DNA of 64,000 nucleotides. It comes from Photorhabdus cinerea (GTDB taxonomy: Bacteria > Pseudomonadota > Gammaproteobacteria > Enterobacterales > Enterobacteriaceae). The stretch lies in the NCBI RefSeq assembly GCF_011189575.1, contig NZ_PUJW01000009.1:1-64000 (forward strand), given 5' to 3'. Below, piece after piece: positions 37,369 to 45,288 of the stretch. The position numbers and the translations under genes were made by a program. The notes beneath the pieces were generated by a model, which made no database searches, was not told where the DNA came from, and saw only the letters and a list, made by a program, of their open reading frames with translations. Positions within the stretch are counted from its first letter, which is position 1. Every line of letters begins with the position of its first letter.

Positions 37369-39705
37369 ATGACAATTAAAAATAGCCAGAAACTGCAAAA
37401 AAACTCCGCAACGACGACGATACCACAAGTGAATCGTACGATTCATTATGTCTTATCAGGCATGATCGCTCTTAGTGCAGGTCTACCCAATCATCTGGCC
37501 GCACAGGAAAGTGAATCCCAAAAGACCCGGGAAAAACCGGAGAAACCAGAAAAAGTGCTCACATTTCCTGCACTTTCAGTTGTTGGTGGCTTAAATAACA
37601 GCGTCAGTGCTGGAAGTTCTGTATTAAAAAAATCGGATATTGAACGCACCCAGGCGGATAATATCGCCGAGCTGCTCGATCAACTTCCCGGCGTTTCTAT
37701 GTCAGGTTCGCCTCGTCCTGGTGGTCAAACCCTGAATATTTGGGGAATGGGTGACACAGAAGACGTAAAAGTCACCCTGGATGATGCACCAAAAGGCTTC
37801 GAAAAGTATCGTCAGGGGTCTATCTTTATTGAACCTGAATTAATCAAACGGGTAGATGTCGATAAAGGCCCACATAACCTGCTTGATGGTAATGGCGGAT
37901 TTGGCGGAACAGTCAAAGTGGTCACCAAAGATGCTAGTGATATGTTACGACCAGGAGAAGATTTTGGTGGATTGCTGAAATACAGTTATCACACCAATGA
38001 CCGACAAAATATTTATAGCAGCGCAGTCTATGGCCGGACAATAGAAGGCTTCGCTGATGGCTTGTTATATATGAGTAAACGAGATGGCGGCAATATTAAA
38101 CGACCCGATGGTACCCGCTTTGCTTTCTCTAAAAGTGATCAAGCATCTTATTTACTGAAAACGAATTTTTACCTAAACGATGCTAATACATTGACACTTT
38201 CCGCTACGCGTTCTGATTCTGGTGGCTGGCAACCATGGGCAGCAAAACGTGATGAGGCAGTTACTCCATCGGAGTTCGATGTTAAGAAATATGGTTGGGA
38301 TGGAGCCTGGCGTCGTAAGCTGGTTTATCGTGATCAAACAGATCAAAACTACACCGCTAAATGGAACCTTGCACCAGAAGATAATCCATTACTTAATCTA
38401 ACCGCAACTTATGCTTATTCCAAAACAGAACAACATGATAAGCGTCCAGCCAATGCAGGGGCAGTTGCTGGCATAGGAAATCTTGGTAATGAAAGTTGGA
38501 TCGACTATGTGGATAATCTTGCTGATATCAATAATAAAATGGTCTTTACGACGGGAGCCATGGAGCATACGCTACTAACAGGTGTTCGTTGGCATAAAAA
38601 TCAGCGTAACACACTGATGTATTACAAAACGCAGAGTAAAAATCCAGCCTATAACTACGGCTATTTCCAACCGTATCAAATGCCATCAGGAAAACAGGAA
38701 ACCCATAGTTTCTATTTACAAGATGCAATAACTATTGGCAGTGTCACCGTCACACCAGGAATTCGCTATGACCATATCAAAAACACGGGCAAGGAAAATA
38801 TTGCTACCGTTTATAATGATAAATCACCCAAAATAGGCCACGATTATAGCAGCGTCACCTATACCGGCTGGTCCCCCCATTTAGGTATTATGTGGAAAGC
38901 AACGCAAAACCTATCGCTATTTTCTGATATTAGCCATACATGGCGTGCTCCACTGGTAGATGAGCAATATGAAGTACAATATGCACAGTCAAGTGTTACA
39001 GCCACCAGCCGTAATTTAGATGTAGAAAGAATGACAGGGCTCCGCTTCGGTGCAATTTTGGATTTTAGTAATCTGCTAACCGCTCAGGATAGTTTACAGA
39101 TCCGAACCACTCTATTTCACAACCGCGGTAAAGACGAAATATTTACCGGTCGTAGTAATGTTCATTGTAAAGCTCAAGCAAACGGCGCACCAGAATCCGC
39201 TTGCAGCAAACCTTTACCCAACTATCGTAACTTACCGGGGTACACTATTCAGGGGCTAGAAATCGAAACCTTCTATAATAGTAGTTACCTATTCGGCAAA
39301 TTCTCTTTTTCAACGATGAGTGGTCAAAGGGATACCTCTCCTGTCAATCCGTGGTGGAACCGTAAAACCTGGCTTAGAGATATTCCACCTACCTCTGCCC
39401 ATACCATGCTAGGTGTAAAAATTCCTCAATGGCAAATGGCTGTTGGTTGGACCGGTGATTTCGTTCGCAAACAAGACCGTTCTCCTACAGATGGTGATCC
39501 GAATGCAAGTTACTGGGAACTACCCAAAAGCAAAGGTTATGCATTACATGGTTTATTCGCTAGCTGGCAACCTGATTTTCAGCAAGGTCTTGAAGCACGT
39601 GTAACAATAAATAATTTATTTAATCGCGATTATAAGCCATACCTCAGCGAATCTGTTCCCGGAATTGGACGTAATATTAAACTCAGTGTCTCCCAGAAGT
39701 TCTGA
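37369..39705 (+). CDS. TonB-dependent outer membrane receptor (haem/haemoglobin receptor type)
   Basis: Outer-membrane beta-barrel of 778 aa taking up an iron source with TonB energy. A long basic N-region and hydrophobic segment (about 27-45, ending LAAQ) form the signal peptide. A plug domain follows (TQADNIAELLDQLPGVSMSG, PHNLLDGNGGFGGTVKVVTKDA) and then a barrel ending LFNRDYKPYL...LSVSQKF with terminal Phe. The architecture suggests the haemoglobin/transferrin/lactoferrin receptor family, but the ligand is an inference. ATG 37369 follows GGGGTG. An ECF sigma gene lies directly downstream, so the receptor may be part of an iron-signalling set. Confidence 0.85.
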   Translation: MTIKNSQKLQKNSATTTIPQVNRTIHYVLSGMIALSAGLPNHLAAQESESQKTREKPEKPEKVLTFPALSVVGGLNNSVSAGSSVLKKSDIERTQADNIAELLDQLPGVSMSGSPRPGGQTLNIWGMGDTEDVKVTLDDAPKGFEKYRQGSIFIEPELIKRVDVDKGPHNLLDGNGGFGGTVKVVTKDASDMLRPGEDFGGLLKYSYHTNDRQNIYSSAVYGRTIEGFADGLLYMSKRDGGNIKRPDGTRFAFSKSDQASYLLKTNFYLNDANTLTLSATRSDSGGWQPWAAKRDEAVTPSEFDVKKYGWDGAWRRKLVYRDQTDQNYTAKWNLAPEDNPLLNLTATYAYSKTEQHDKRPANAGAVAGIGNLGNESWIDYVDNLADINNKMVFTTGAMEHTLLTGVRWHKNQRNTLMYYKTQSKNPAYNYGYFQPYQMPSGKQETHSFYLQDAITIGSVTVTPGIRYDHIKNTGKENIATVYNDKSPKIGHDYSSVTYTGWSPHLGIMWKATQNLSLFSDISHTWRAPLVDEQYEVQYAQSSVTATSRNLDVERMTGLRFGAILDFSNLLTAQDSLQIRTTLFHNRGKDEIFTGRSNVHCKAQANGAPESACSKPLPNYRNLPGYTIQGLEIETFYNSSYLFGKFSFSTMSGQRDTSPVNPWWNRKTWLRDIPPTSAHTMLGVKIPQWQMAVGWTGDFVRKQDRSPTDGDPNASYWELPKSKGYALHGLFASWQPDFQQGLEARVTINNLFNRDYKPYLSESVPGIGRNIKLSVSQKF

Positions 39706-39718
39706 TTTCTCACTTGAT

Positions 39719-39741
39719 AGTTCCCTCTCTATGAGGGAACT
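39719..39741 (+). terminator. hairpin after the TonB receptor gene
   Basis: AGTTCCCTC-TCTAT-GAGGGAACT, a perfect 9-bp stem 14 bp past the stop codon, flanked by direct repeats of CACTTGATA. No U run follows, so termination strength is uncertain. Confidence 0.6.
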
Positions 39742-39759
39742 TCACTTGATAACAATAAC

Positions 39760-39788
39760 TTGACAGCCAATGATTACATCAAAATAAT
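39760..39788 (+). promoter_or_regulatory. sigma70 promoter of the ECF sigma gene with overlapping Fur-like site
   Basis: -35 TTGACA (39760-39765), 17-bp spacer and -10 AATAAT (39783-39788). The -10 runs into ATAATCATTTTC, which matches the right half of the Fur consensus GATAATGATAATCATTATC and continues into the CATTTT array. Iron-dependent Fur repression is the natural reading. Confidence 0.7.
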
Positions 39789-39791
39789 AAT

Positions 39792-39829
39792 CATTTTCAT
39801 TTTCATTTTCATTTTCATTTTCATTTTCA
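39792..39829 (+). repeat. hexanucleotide tandem array (CATTTT)6
   Basis: Six perfect CATTTT units (39792-39827) and a partial seventh lie just downstream of the -10 element and 20 bp before the sigma-factor start. Fur can bind arrays of NATWAT-like hexamers, so this may be an extended Fur site whose length can change by slippage. Confidence 0.9.
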
Positions 39830-39848
39830 AAAGTTATTGGAAATCATA

Positions 39849-40367
39849 ATGGCAACCCCAAAAGCCATATCTGAAATTAATAGTTTTGCGCAACAATTTT
39901 ACTTTGAACATCATGAATGGTTATACAACTGGTTATGCCATAAAGTCTCCTGCCCTTGCCACGCGGAAGATCTGACTCAGGATACGTTCCTGAATGTTCT
40001 GTCCGGTTCAAATTTGTCGAATATCCGTCAGCCACGGCCTTTTTTGGCAACGGTAGCCCGTTGCCTGATTGCCAATTATTACCGTCGGAGAAAAATTGAG
40101 GAGAACTATTTGGAGTATGTGAACTCCATACCAGAAACGACTATACCTTCTACAGAGAGCAAATTTGCTGCATTTGAACAGCTTGAAAAACTAGAAATCA
40201 CCCTTGATAAATTGCCAAACCGGGTAAAAGAAGCTTTTCTACTGGCACAATTACAAGGTCTGCGTTACAGCGAAATAGCTGATCAGCTCCAGATTTCTTC
40301 CAGTTCAGTGAAACAATATTTACAACGAGCACATAACAAATGTAAAAAAATTCAAATTCTCACTTAA
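39849..40367 (+). CDS. ECF-subfamily RNA polymerase sigma factor (FecI-like)
   Basis: Extracytoplasmic-function sigma factor of 172 aa. Region 2 is HHEWLYNWLCHKVSCPCHAEDLTQDTF with RPFLATVARCLIANYYRRRKIEE. Region 4 is LEKLPNRVKEAFLLAQLQGL-like with YSEIADQLQISSSSVKQYLQRA. It resembles FecI/HasI iron-starvation sigma factors. ATG 39849 is preferred over TTG 39837. The receptor gene lies upstream and a secreted GDPD-like protein downstream. No FecR-type anti-sigma gene is present in the window, which is unusual for this family. Confidence 0.88.
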   Translation: MATPKAISEINSFAQQFYFEHHEWLYNWLCHKVSCPCHAEDLTQDTFLNVLSGSNLSNIRQPRPFLATVARCLIANYYRRRKIEENYLEYVNSIPETTIPSTESKFAAFEQLEKLEITLDKLPNRVKEAFLLAQLQGLRYSEIADQLQISSSSVKQYLQRAHNKCKKIQILT

Positions 40368-40469
40368 AATTTAAAAAACCGTGTTACATTCAAAATTGAT
40401 TTCATGATGAAATCATTAATAAAGTTAATTATTTTAATTTAACTATCATTGGATATTATGGAGAAAACT

Positions 40470-41345
40470 ATGCGACACGGAATTACCGCTACAATCCTAC
40501 TTTGCTGTTCTGTCAGCGCTTTCGCAACAACACCACAAATTATCGCCCATCGTGCTGGTACGGGTGATGCACCTGAAAATACCGAGTACGCAATTTCCAA
40601 GTCCTTAGAAAATAAAGCAGATGCTATCTGGATCACTGTTCAGCTTTCAAAAGACGGCATTCCAGTACTCTATCGTCCATCAGATTTGAATAGCCTAACC
40701 AATAAAAGCGGACCTGTTTCTGCTTATAAAGCAAAACAATTGGCAAAATTCGATGCTGGTTACAAATTTAGCTCTGATAGTGACCATCCATTCCGTAATA
40801 AAGGATTAGGTATCCCAACTCTGGAACAAGTCTTAAAAAAATACCCAGATACTTTCTTCTATATTGATCTGAAATCACCGGATGCAGATCCAGCACAGCA
40901 AGCCAAAGAGCTGGAAAAAGTACTGGCCAAACAGAAGGCTTTTACTCGTACCCGTTTCTATTCCACTGACGAAGCTTACCTTAACGCATTACCAAAAGAG
41001 ATTCAGCGCTTTGAAAGCCGTGACAAAACCCGCACTATGTTGGCAAATATCACCATGGCTCATCAATGCGATATCCCTGCAAATACCGACACCGCTCGCT
41101 GGTATGGTTTGGAAATGCGCCGTAACGTAGAAGTTGTTGAAAAATATACACTTGGTGAAGCGCGCTCCAAATCAGTATTAACATGGGATAACGAAGCAAT
41201 GAAGTGTTTCCGTGCGAAAAGTGGTGCTAACATCACTTTATTTGGCATTAAAACTGAAGAGGATTTCAAACAGGCTAAAGAGCTTGGTGCCGATGGTGTG
41301 TTGGTAGATTCTCCCAAACTGTTCAGTACTTTTAAAACAAATTGA
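40470..41345 (+). CDS. secreted GDPD-like protein with altered active site
   Basis: 291 aa with a Sec signal peptide (about 1-19, ending SAFA) and a glycerophosphodiester phosphodiesterase TIM-barrel: IIAHRAGTGDAPENT (His27) and QLSKDG are clear family motifs. The usual Glu-x-Asp metal ligands before QLSKDG are Trp54 and Thr56, and the His of the HDD motif is Arg69. The later EIK motif is DLK. It may therefore bind rather than cleave phosphodiesters, or act differently. ATG 40470 follows GGAG. An in-frame TTG 40449 is less likely. It is downstream of the sigma gene with a 102-bp gap. Confidence 0.82.
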   Translation: MRHGITATILLCCSVSAFATTPQIIAHRAGTGDAPENTEYAISKSLENKADAIWITVQLSKDGIPVLYRPSDLNSLTNKSGPVSAYKAKQLAKFDAGYKFSSDSDHPFRNKGLGIPTLEQVLKKYPDTFFYIDLKSPDADPAQQAKELEKVLAKQKAFTRTRFYSTDEAYLNALPKEIQRFESRDKTRTMLANITMAHQCDIPANTDTARWYGLEMRRNVEVVEKYTLGEARSKSVLTWDNEAMKCFRAKSGANITLFGIKTEEDFKQAKELGADGVLVDSPKLFSTFKTN

Positions 41346-41633
41346 CATCCTCCTCTGTATGAACGCATCCCTGTTTGCAAGGCTTTTGTTGTTCTGACAT
41401 CGCGAGCAGTTGCAGCTCTGTTATCCACGGACCCGGTTCTTTTACCAGCAAAGATACCGCCCGTGCTCCGTGGATAAACAGTGTTCGCTGGTAGATGTCG
41501 CCACGTTTACTTATCCCCAGCAACTTCACTTTACCACCAGAACCTGTTTGTTTAGGAACCCGCCCTGTACAGCAGCCGTGGCGATCAACGGCCCTACTCT
41601 AGGGATTTCCAGTAACCTCTGACAGGTTTCATT
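41332..41633 (-). pseudogene. IS110-family transposase remnant (3' end)
   Basis: On the minus strand the pieces NETCQRLLEIPRVGPLIATA and, in another frame, GRVPKQTGSGGKVKLLGISK followed by RGDIYQRTLFIHGARAV match the C-terminal half of IS110-type transposases (usual forms LxxIPGVGPLTA and GLVPRQHSSGGKVKLLGISKRGD). A segment between them is deleted and the frame shifts, so it is not functional. Its end overlaps the last codons of the GDPD-like gene. No intact copy is in the window. Confidence 0.82.
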
Positions 41634-41965
41634 TAAAGGTATGGAATAAATTTGTAAGTCATGCTGATAATTTTAGAATCACAGGAGTACCATGTACTCC
41701 AAAATAAAATAACTTGACAAAGGTTATCTGCCAACTCTATCTAAATATGAACAATAGATTATCGCTTTGTTATGTCACAAAGTAAATCCTGACGTTTTCT
41801 ATCCTAATAATCCTAAGTATCTGTTCTTCGTATCTACGGAGATGAACCGAGAATAACAGCGTGGTCATTCGATTGGCTATCATCATTATTTACCTGTGTT
41901 TACGGGAATGAGAACCACTGGTGTTTCTGGGTGTGGTCGCAATTAAAGAAAGAGGCGTGATATTG
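41634..41965. other. intergenic region upstream of the lipase gene
   Basis: 332 bp between the IS remnant and the lipase gene. A palindrome GGAGTACCATGTACTCC lies near 41683-41699. No open frame with a ribosome site and no clear sigma70 promoter of high quality were found. Confidence 0.5.
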
Positions 41966-43837
41966 ATGAGCAAATTAGGTCCACTTGATTGTATTGACTG
42001 TCAGAATATCCTGAAACACTGGGTAGAGTTCCAATTGGTAGATGAGCAAGGCAAGCCGATCGTGAATATGCCTTACCTGTTGAGAAGTCGGGAAAATCCG
42101 CGAGATGAACGTCGGGAAGTAACGGATGGTTTTGGTGTGCTCAGGGAAGAAACCTTTCCGCCCCATCCGGTGACGTTGTATATCGGTGCTCAGGAGCTGG
42201 CGAATGAGATGGAGAGGCAGCCGTTGCGGGAAAAACGTGGTGAAGAAGCGTCGGTGGTGAAGCCAAAAGCGGAAGCTGAAGGCCATCAATATCGCTATGT
42301 GACTATCGGGCAAATCAGTGATGGGTTGCCGGTGCTTAAAGGATGGGACCCCAAAGATATCCCACCTCCCTATCATTTTCCTGATCCGGAACCAAAAGGC
42401 TATCAGGTCCATCCGTTAAATCAGCGGTATGTATTGGAAGTGTGTCCATACCGGGCCTGGGTTTTGCTGTTGCATCATCAGAAAGAGTATTCCATTGTAA
42501 ATGCCTATAATCAGTGTTTGATGAGCGTGTTGGCCTACGCTGATGGGGATATTAATATTGAAGGTTCTGTTAAACATTTTTTTAACCGGCAAATGGTGGA
42601 TGTTTCGAAGTTGCCTTATCAGGTGGAAAAAGCGTCGGCGGCACCTGTGGTTTATAATGTGCCGTTTAGTGAACGTTATACTCAGGTGGAGTTTATTGAT
42701 TCACAAGCTGGAGATAATAAACAGGGTGATACCAAACTGTTTTATGCTGCCAGTAAGAAAGATGTGATTGTTAGTTGGCGAGGCACGGCTACTCTGGAAA
42801 ATTACCTGACTGATGCCACCTTTCAACCATTGGCTTTAAGCTGTGATGATGACAAAGCATTATGCAGTGGGTTTATCCATAGTGGTAAAGTGCACAAAGG
42901 ATTTTGGGAAGCGTTTAATTTGGTTGGAGAATTAATAGTCCCCAGTGATAAAACTAAAGTTACAACAGTATTCAGTGACATTCTGGACTTAGCTAAAAAC
43001 AAACGATTATTTATTTGTGGCCATAGTTTGGGAGGAGCATTGGCATTACTGCATAGCGCACAACTGAAAGAACATAATCCTTGCCTCTACAGTTATGGGA
43101 TGCCGAGAACATTGACCCGCAGTGCGGTAGAGGAATTGTCTTCCATTATCCATTATCGCCATGTTAATGAAGATGACCCTATCCCTTCGGTGCCTTTTGA
43201 GCAGGATATGGATAATAGATTTTTTAATTACTGGGCGCCGGCGGGGTATGAATGGGCAATGATAAAGTTGTTGCCACCGTCACCGATTTTTAAAGCCATT
43301 AAACGAGCGACTGACAGTAAAGAAATCTATTTGCATCATGGTAAGGTTGTTCATTTTTTTCAAGCTAACAGTTGCCCAGAATGGCTGATTTCCGCCAGGA
43401 ATGTCCCCTTTATAACGGGTGTAACTGAAGAAGTATTGAATAACACCACCAAGCTGTATTTAATTCCTGAATTAAACCCGGAAACAGAAAAAGATTTTTC
43501 TCTGGCCGGTGAGCAGCAAAATGCGTTGTTTAATCAGCTCAGTCAACAAGAAAAAGAAGAACTGTTTGTTGAAAACAGAGGGGCTGATTTAAAAGGGGGA
43601 TTTGGCTTTTCTAATCATAGCTCGTATAAATATGCGGGTTATATAGATAAGCGCCTCAGAGAGTTATGCGAACCGGATAAGATTACGGTCTATCAGGACA
43701 GTCAGCGTCAATTTAAGGCGACAATGGATAATGATAAGATGCTTATCCCTGACAACATTTACTATCGTAATCTCTATTTTCTGGATATGGACAAACAGTT
43801 AATAAAATCACTGACCGTCAGCCAACAGGAAGAATAG
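41966..43837 (+). CDS. class 3 lipase-domain protein, putative secreted antibacterial effector
   Basis: 623 aa starting MSKLGPLDCIDCQNILKHWVEF. Residues about 15-75 form a beta-rich module (WVEFQLVDEQGKPIVNMPYLLR, VTDGFGVL) of a kind seen at the front of type VI secretion cargo. The class 3 lipase domain follows (about 235-490): DVIVSWRGTATLENYLTD, then GHSLGGALALLHSA with nucleophile Ser354, DDPIPSVPF with a probable Asp and a His in LHHGKVVHF. It has no signal peptide, so export would need a dedicated system. A membrane-anchored protein follows 47 bp later, fitting a lipase effector and its immunity partner. No type VI genes are in the window. Confidence 0.8.
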   Translation: MSKLGPLDCIDCQNILKHWVEFQLVDEQGKPIVNMPYLLRSRENPRDERREVTDGFGVLREETFPPHPVTLYIGAQELANEMERQPLREKRGEEASVVKPKAEAEGHQYRYVTIGQISDGLPVLKGWDPKDIPPPYHFPDPEPKGYQVHPLNQRYVLEVCPYRAWVLLLHHQKEYSIVNAYNQCLMSVLAYADGDINIEGSVKHFFNRQMVDVSKLPYQVEKASAAPVVYNVPFSERYTQVEFIDSQAGDNKQGDTKLFYAASKKDVIVSWRGTATLENYLTDATFQPLALSCDDDKALCSGFIHSGKVHKGFWEAFNLVGELIVPSDKTKVTTVFSDILDLAKNKRLFICGHSLGGALALLHSAQLKEHNPCLYSYGMPRTLTRSAVEELSSIIHYRHVNEDDPIPSVPFEQDMDNRFFNYWAPAGYEWAMIKLLPPSPIFKAIKRATDSKEIYLHHGKVVHFFQANSCPEWLISARNVPFITGVTEEVLNNTTKLYLIPELNPETEKDFSLAGEQQNALFNQLSQQEKEELFVENRGADLKGGFGFSNHSSYKYAGYIDKRLRELCEPDKITVYQDSQRQFKATMDNDKMLIPDNIYYRNLYFLDMDKQLIKSLTVSQQEE

Positions 43838-43884
43838 GGAACACTGGCCTTACAACATTACTGCGAGAAGAAGGAACTGTCAGT

Positions 43885-44661
<777 letters not shown>

Positions 44662-44676
44662 TGCTATCAGAGTTGT

Positions 44677-44708
44677 TCGCTATTTATCTCTAATAAGATA
44701 AATAGCGA
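44677..44708 (+). terminator. hairpin after the immunity gene
   Basis: TCGCTATTTATC and GATAAATAGCGA, a perfect 12-bp stem 15 bp after the stop codon. The following bases are not a U run. Confidence 0.6.
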
Positions 44709-44721
44709 GAGCTGACCTTAG

Positions 44722-44829
44722 AGCGCAATTCTGTTACGGGTTTTCATCAAGAAAACACAAAAAATTCCACCCAGTGAGATAGCTTTGGCATTCCATAGAC
44801 TAGAGGAAATGAAACGTGAAGAAGTATAA
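44722..44829 (+). pseudogene. remnant of a Gp49/RelE-type toxin gene (C-terminus only)
   Basis: A frame directly after an in-frame TAG reads ILLRVFIKKTQKIPPSEIAL then AFHRLEEMKREEV and stop. This is the C-terminal signature of Gp49-like (DUF891) toxins of type II toxin-antitoxin modules. The catalytic N-terminal part is missing. It overlaps the antitoxin start by 14 bp, the usual toxin-first arrangement. Confidence 0.72.
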
Positions 44830-45096
44830 AACCCATCCAGAAGTTTTAGCTGAAATGATGGAAAACCCAGAATTTAAAGCCGCTTATGAAGCTGAGGAAC
44901 ACAAAGAAAGATTGCAAGAAACTTTAGCTGAATGCCGTAAATTCGCTGGACCGACTCGTTCACAATTTGCTGAAAAAATGGGAGTTACTCCGCCGACATA
45001 ACGAAAATGGAAAACAATGTAACAAAAGCCAGCATAGAGACATTAGCACGCTATACTCGTGCCTGTGGGGTCAAGAACCCACAAATTATGTTGTAA
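44816..45096 (+). pseudogene. frameshifted XRE-family antitoxin gene
   Basis: GTG 44816 (AGAGG upstream) opens MKKYKTHPEVLAEMM and runs into a helix-turn-helix (SQFAEKMGVTPPT). One base is missing near 44998, giving an early stop at 45001. Restoring it continues ITKMENNVTKASIETLARYT then RACGVKNPQIML with a stop at 45094-45096. The full-length product would be a Cro/C1-type antitoxin. With the truncated toxin this is a dead module. Confidence 0.85.
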
Positions 45097-45110
45097 TTCT
45101 CGTGTACAAT

Positions 45111-45145
45111 GGGGTTTGGGGTAATTCCCAATCCCCCCTCTTTTC
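45111..45145 (+). terminator. Rho-independent terminator after the antitoxin remnant
   Basis: GGGGTTTGGG and CCCAATCCCC pair (with G-T wobble) around GTAATT and are followed by CTCTTTTC. Confidence 0.7.
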
Positions 45146-45288
45146 TTGCTTCACTATTTTTTGCAAGCGTCTGGTTAGATAAATATGAAACTTATGGTTT
45201 CAAATGGAACAATGATCAAGCTATTTAGCGCATTACAATAATGAACGGACACATATAAGGCGCATTTACCAAGTTTAAAATGAGATTT

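Noticed and set aside
39792..39829. CATTTT array considered as a CRISPR-like or structural repeat
   Set aside because: Units are 6 bp without spacers. It is a simple tandem repeat best read as part of a Fur-type regulatory region.
41346..41640. Possible IS200/IS605 right end or omega RNA after the GDPD-like gene, suggested by GACATCCTCC
   Set aside because: The minus strand translates to IS110-type transposase motifs (LLGISKRGD, IHGARAV), which explains the sequence better. No TnpB motif is present.
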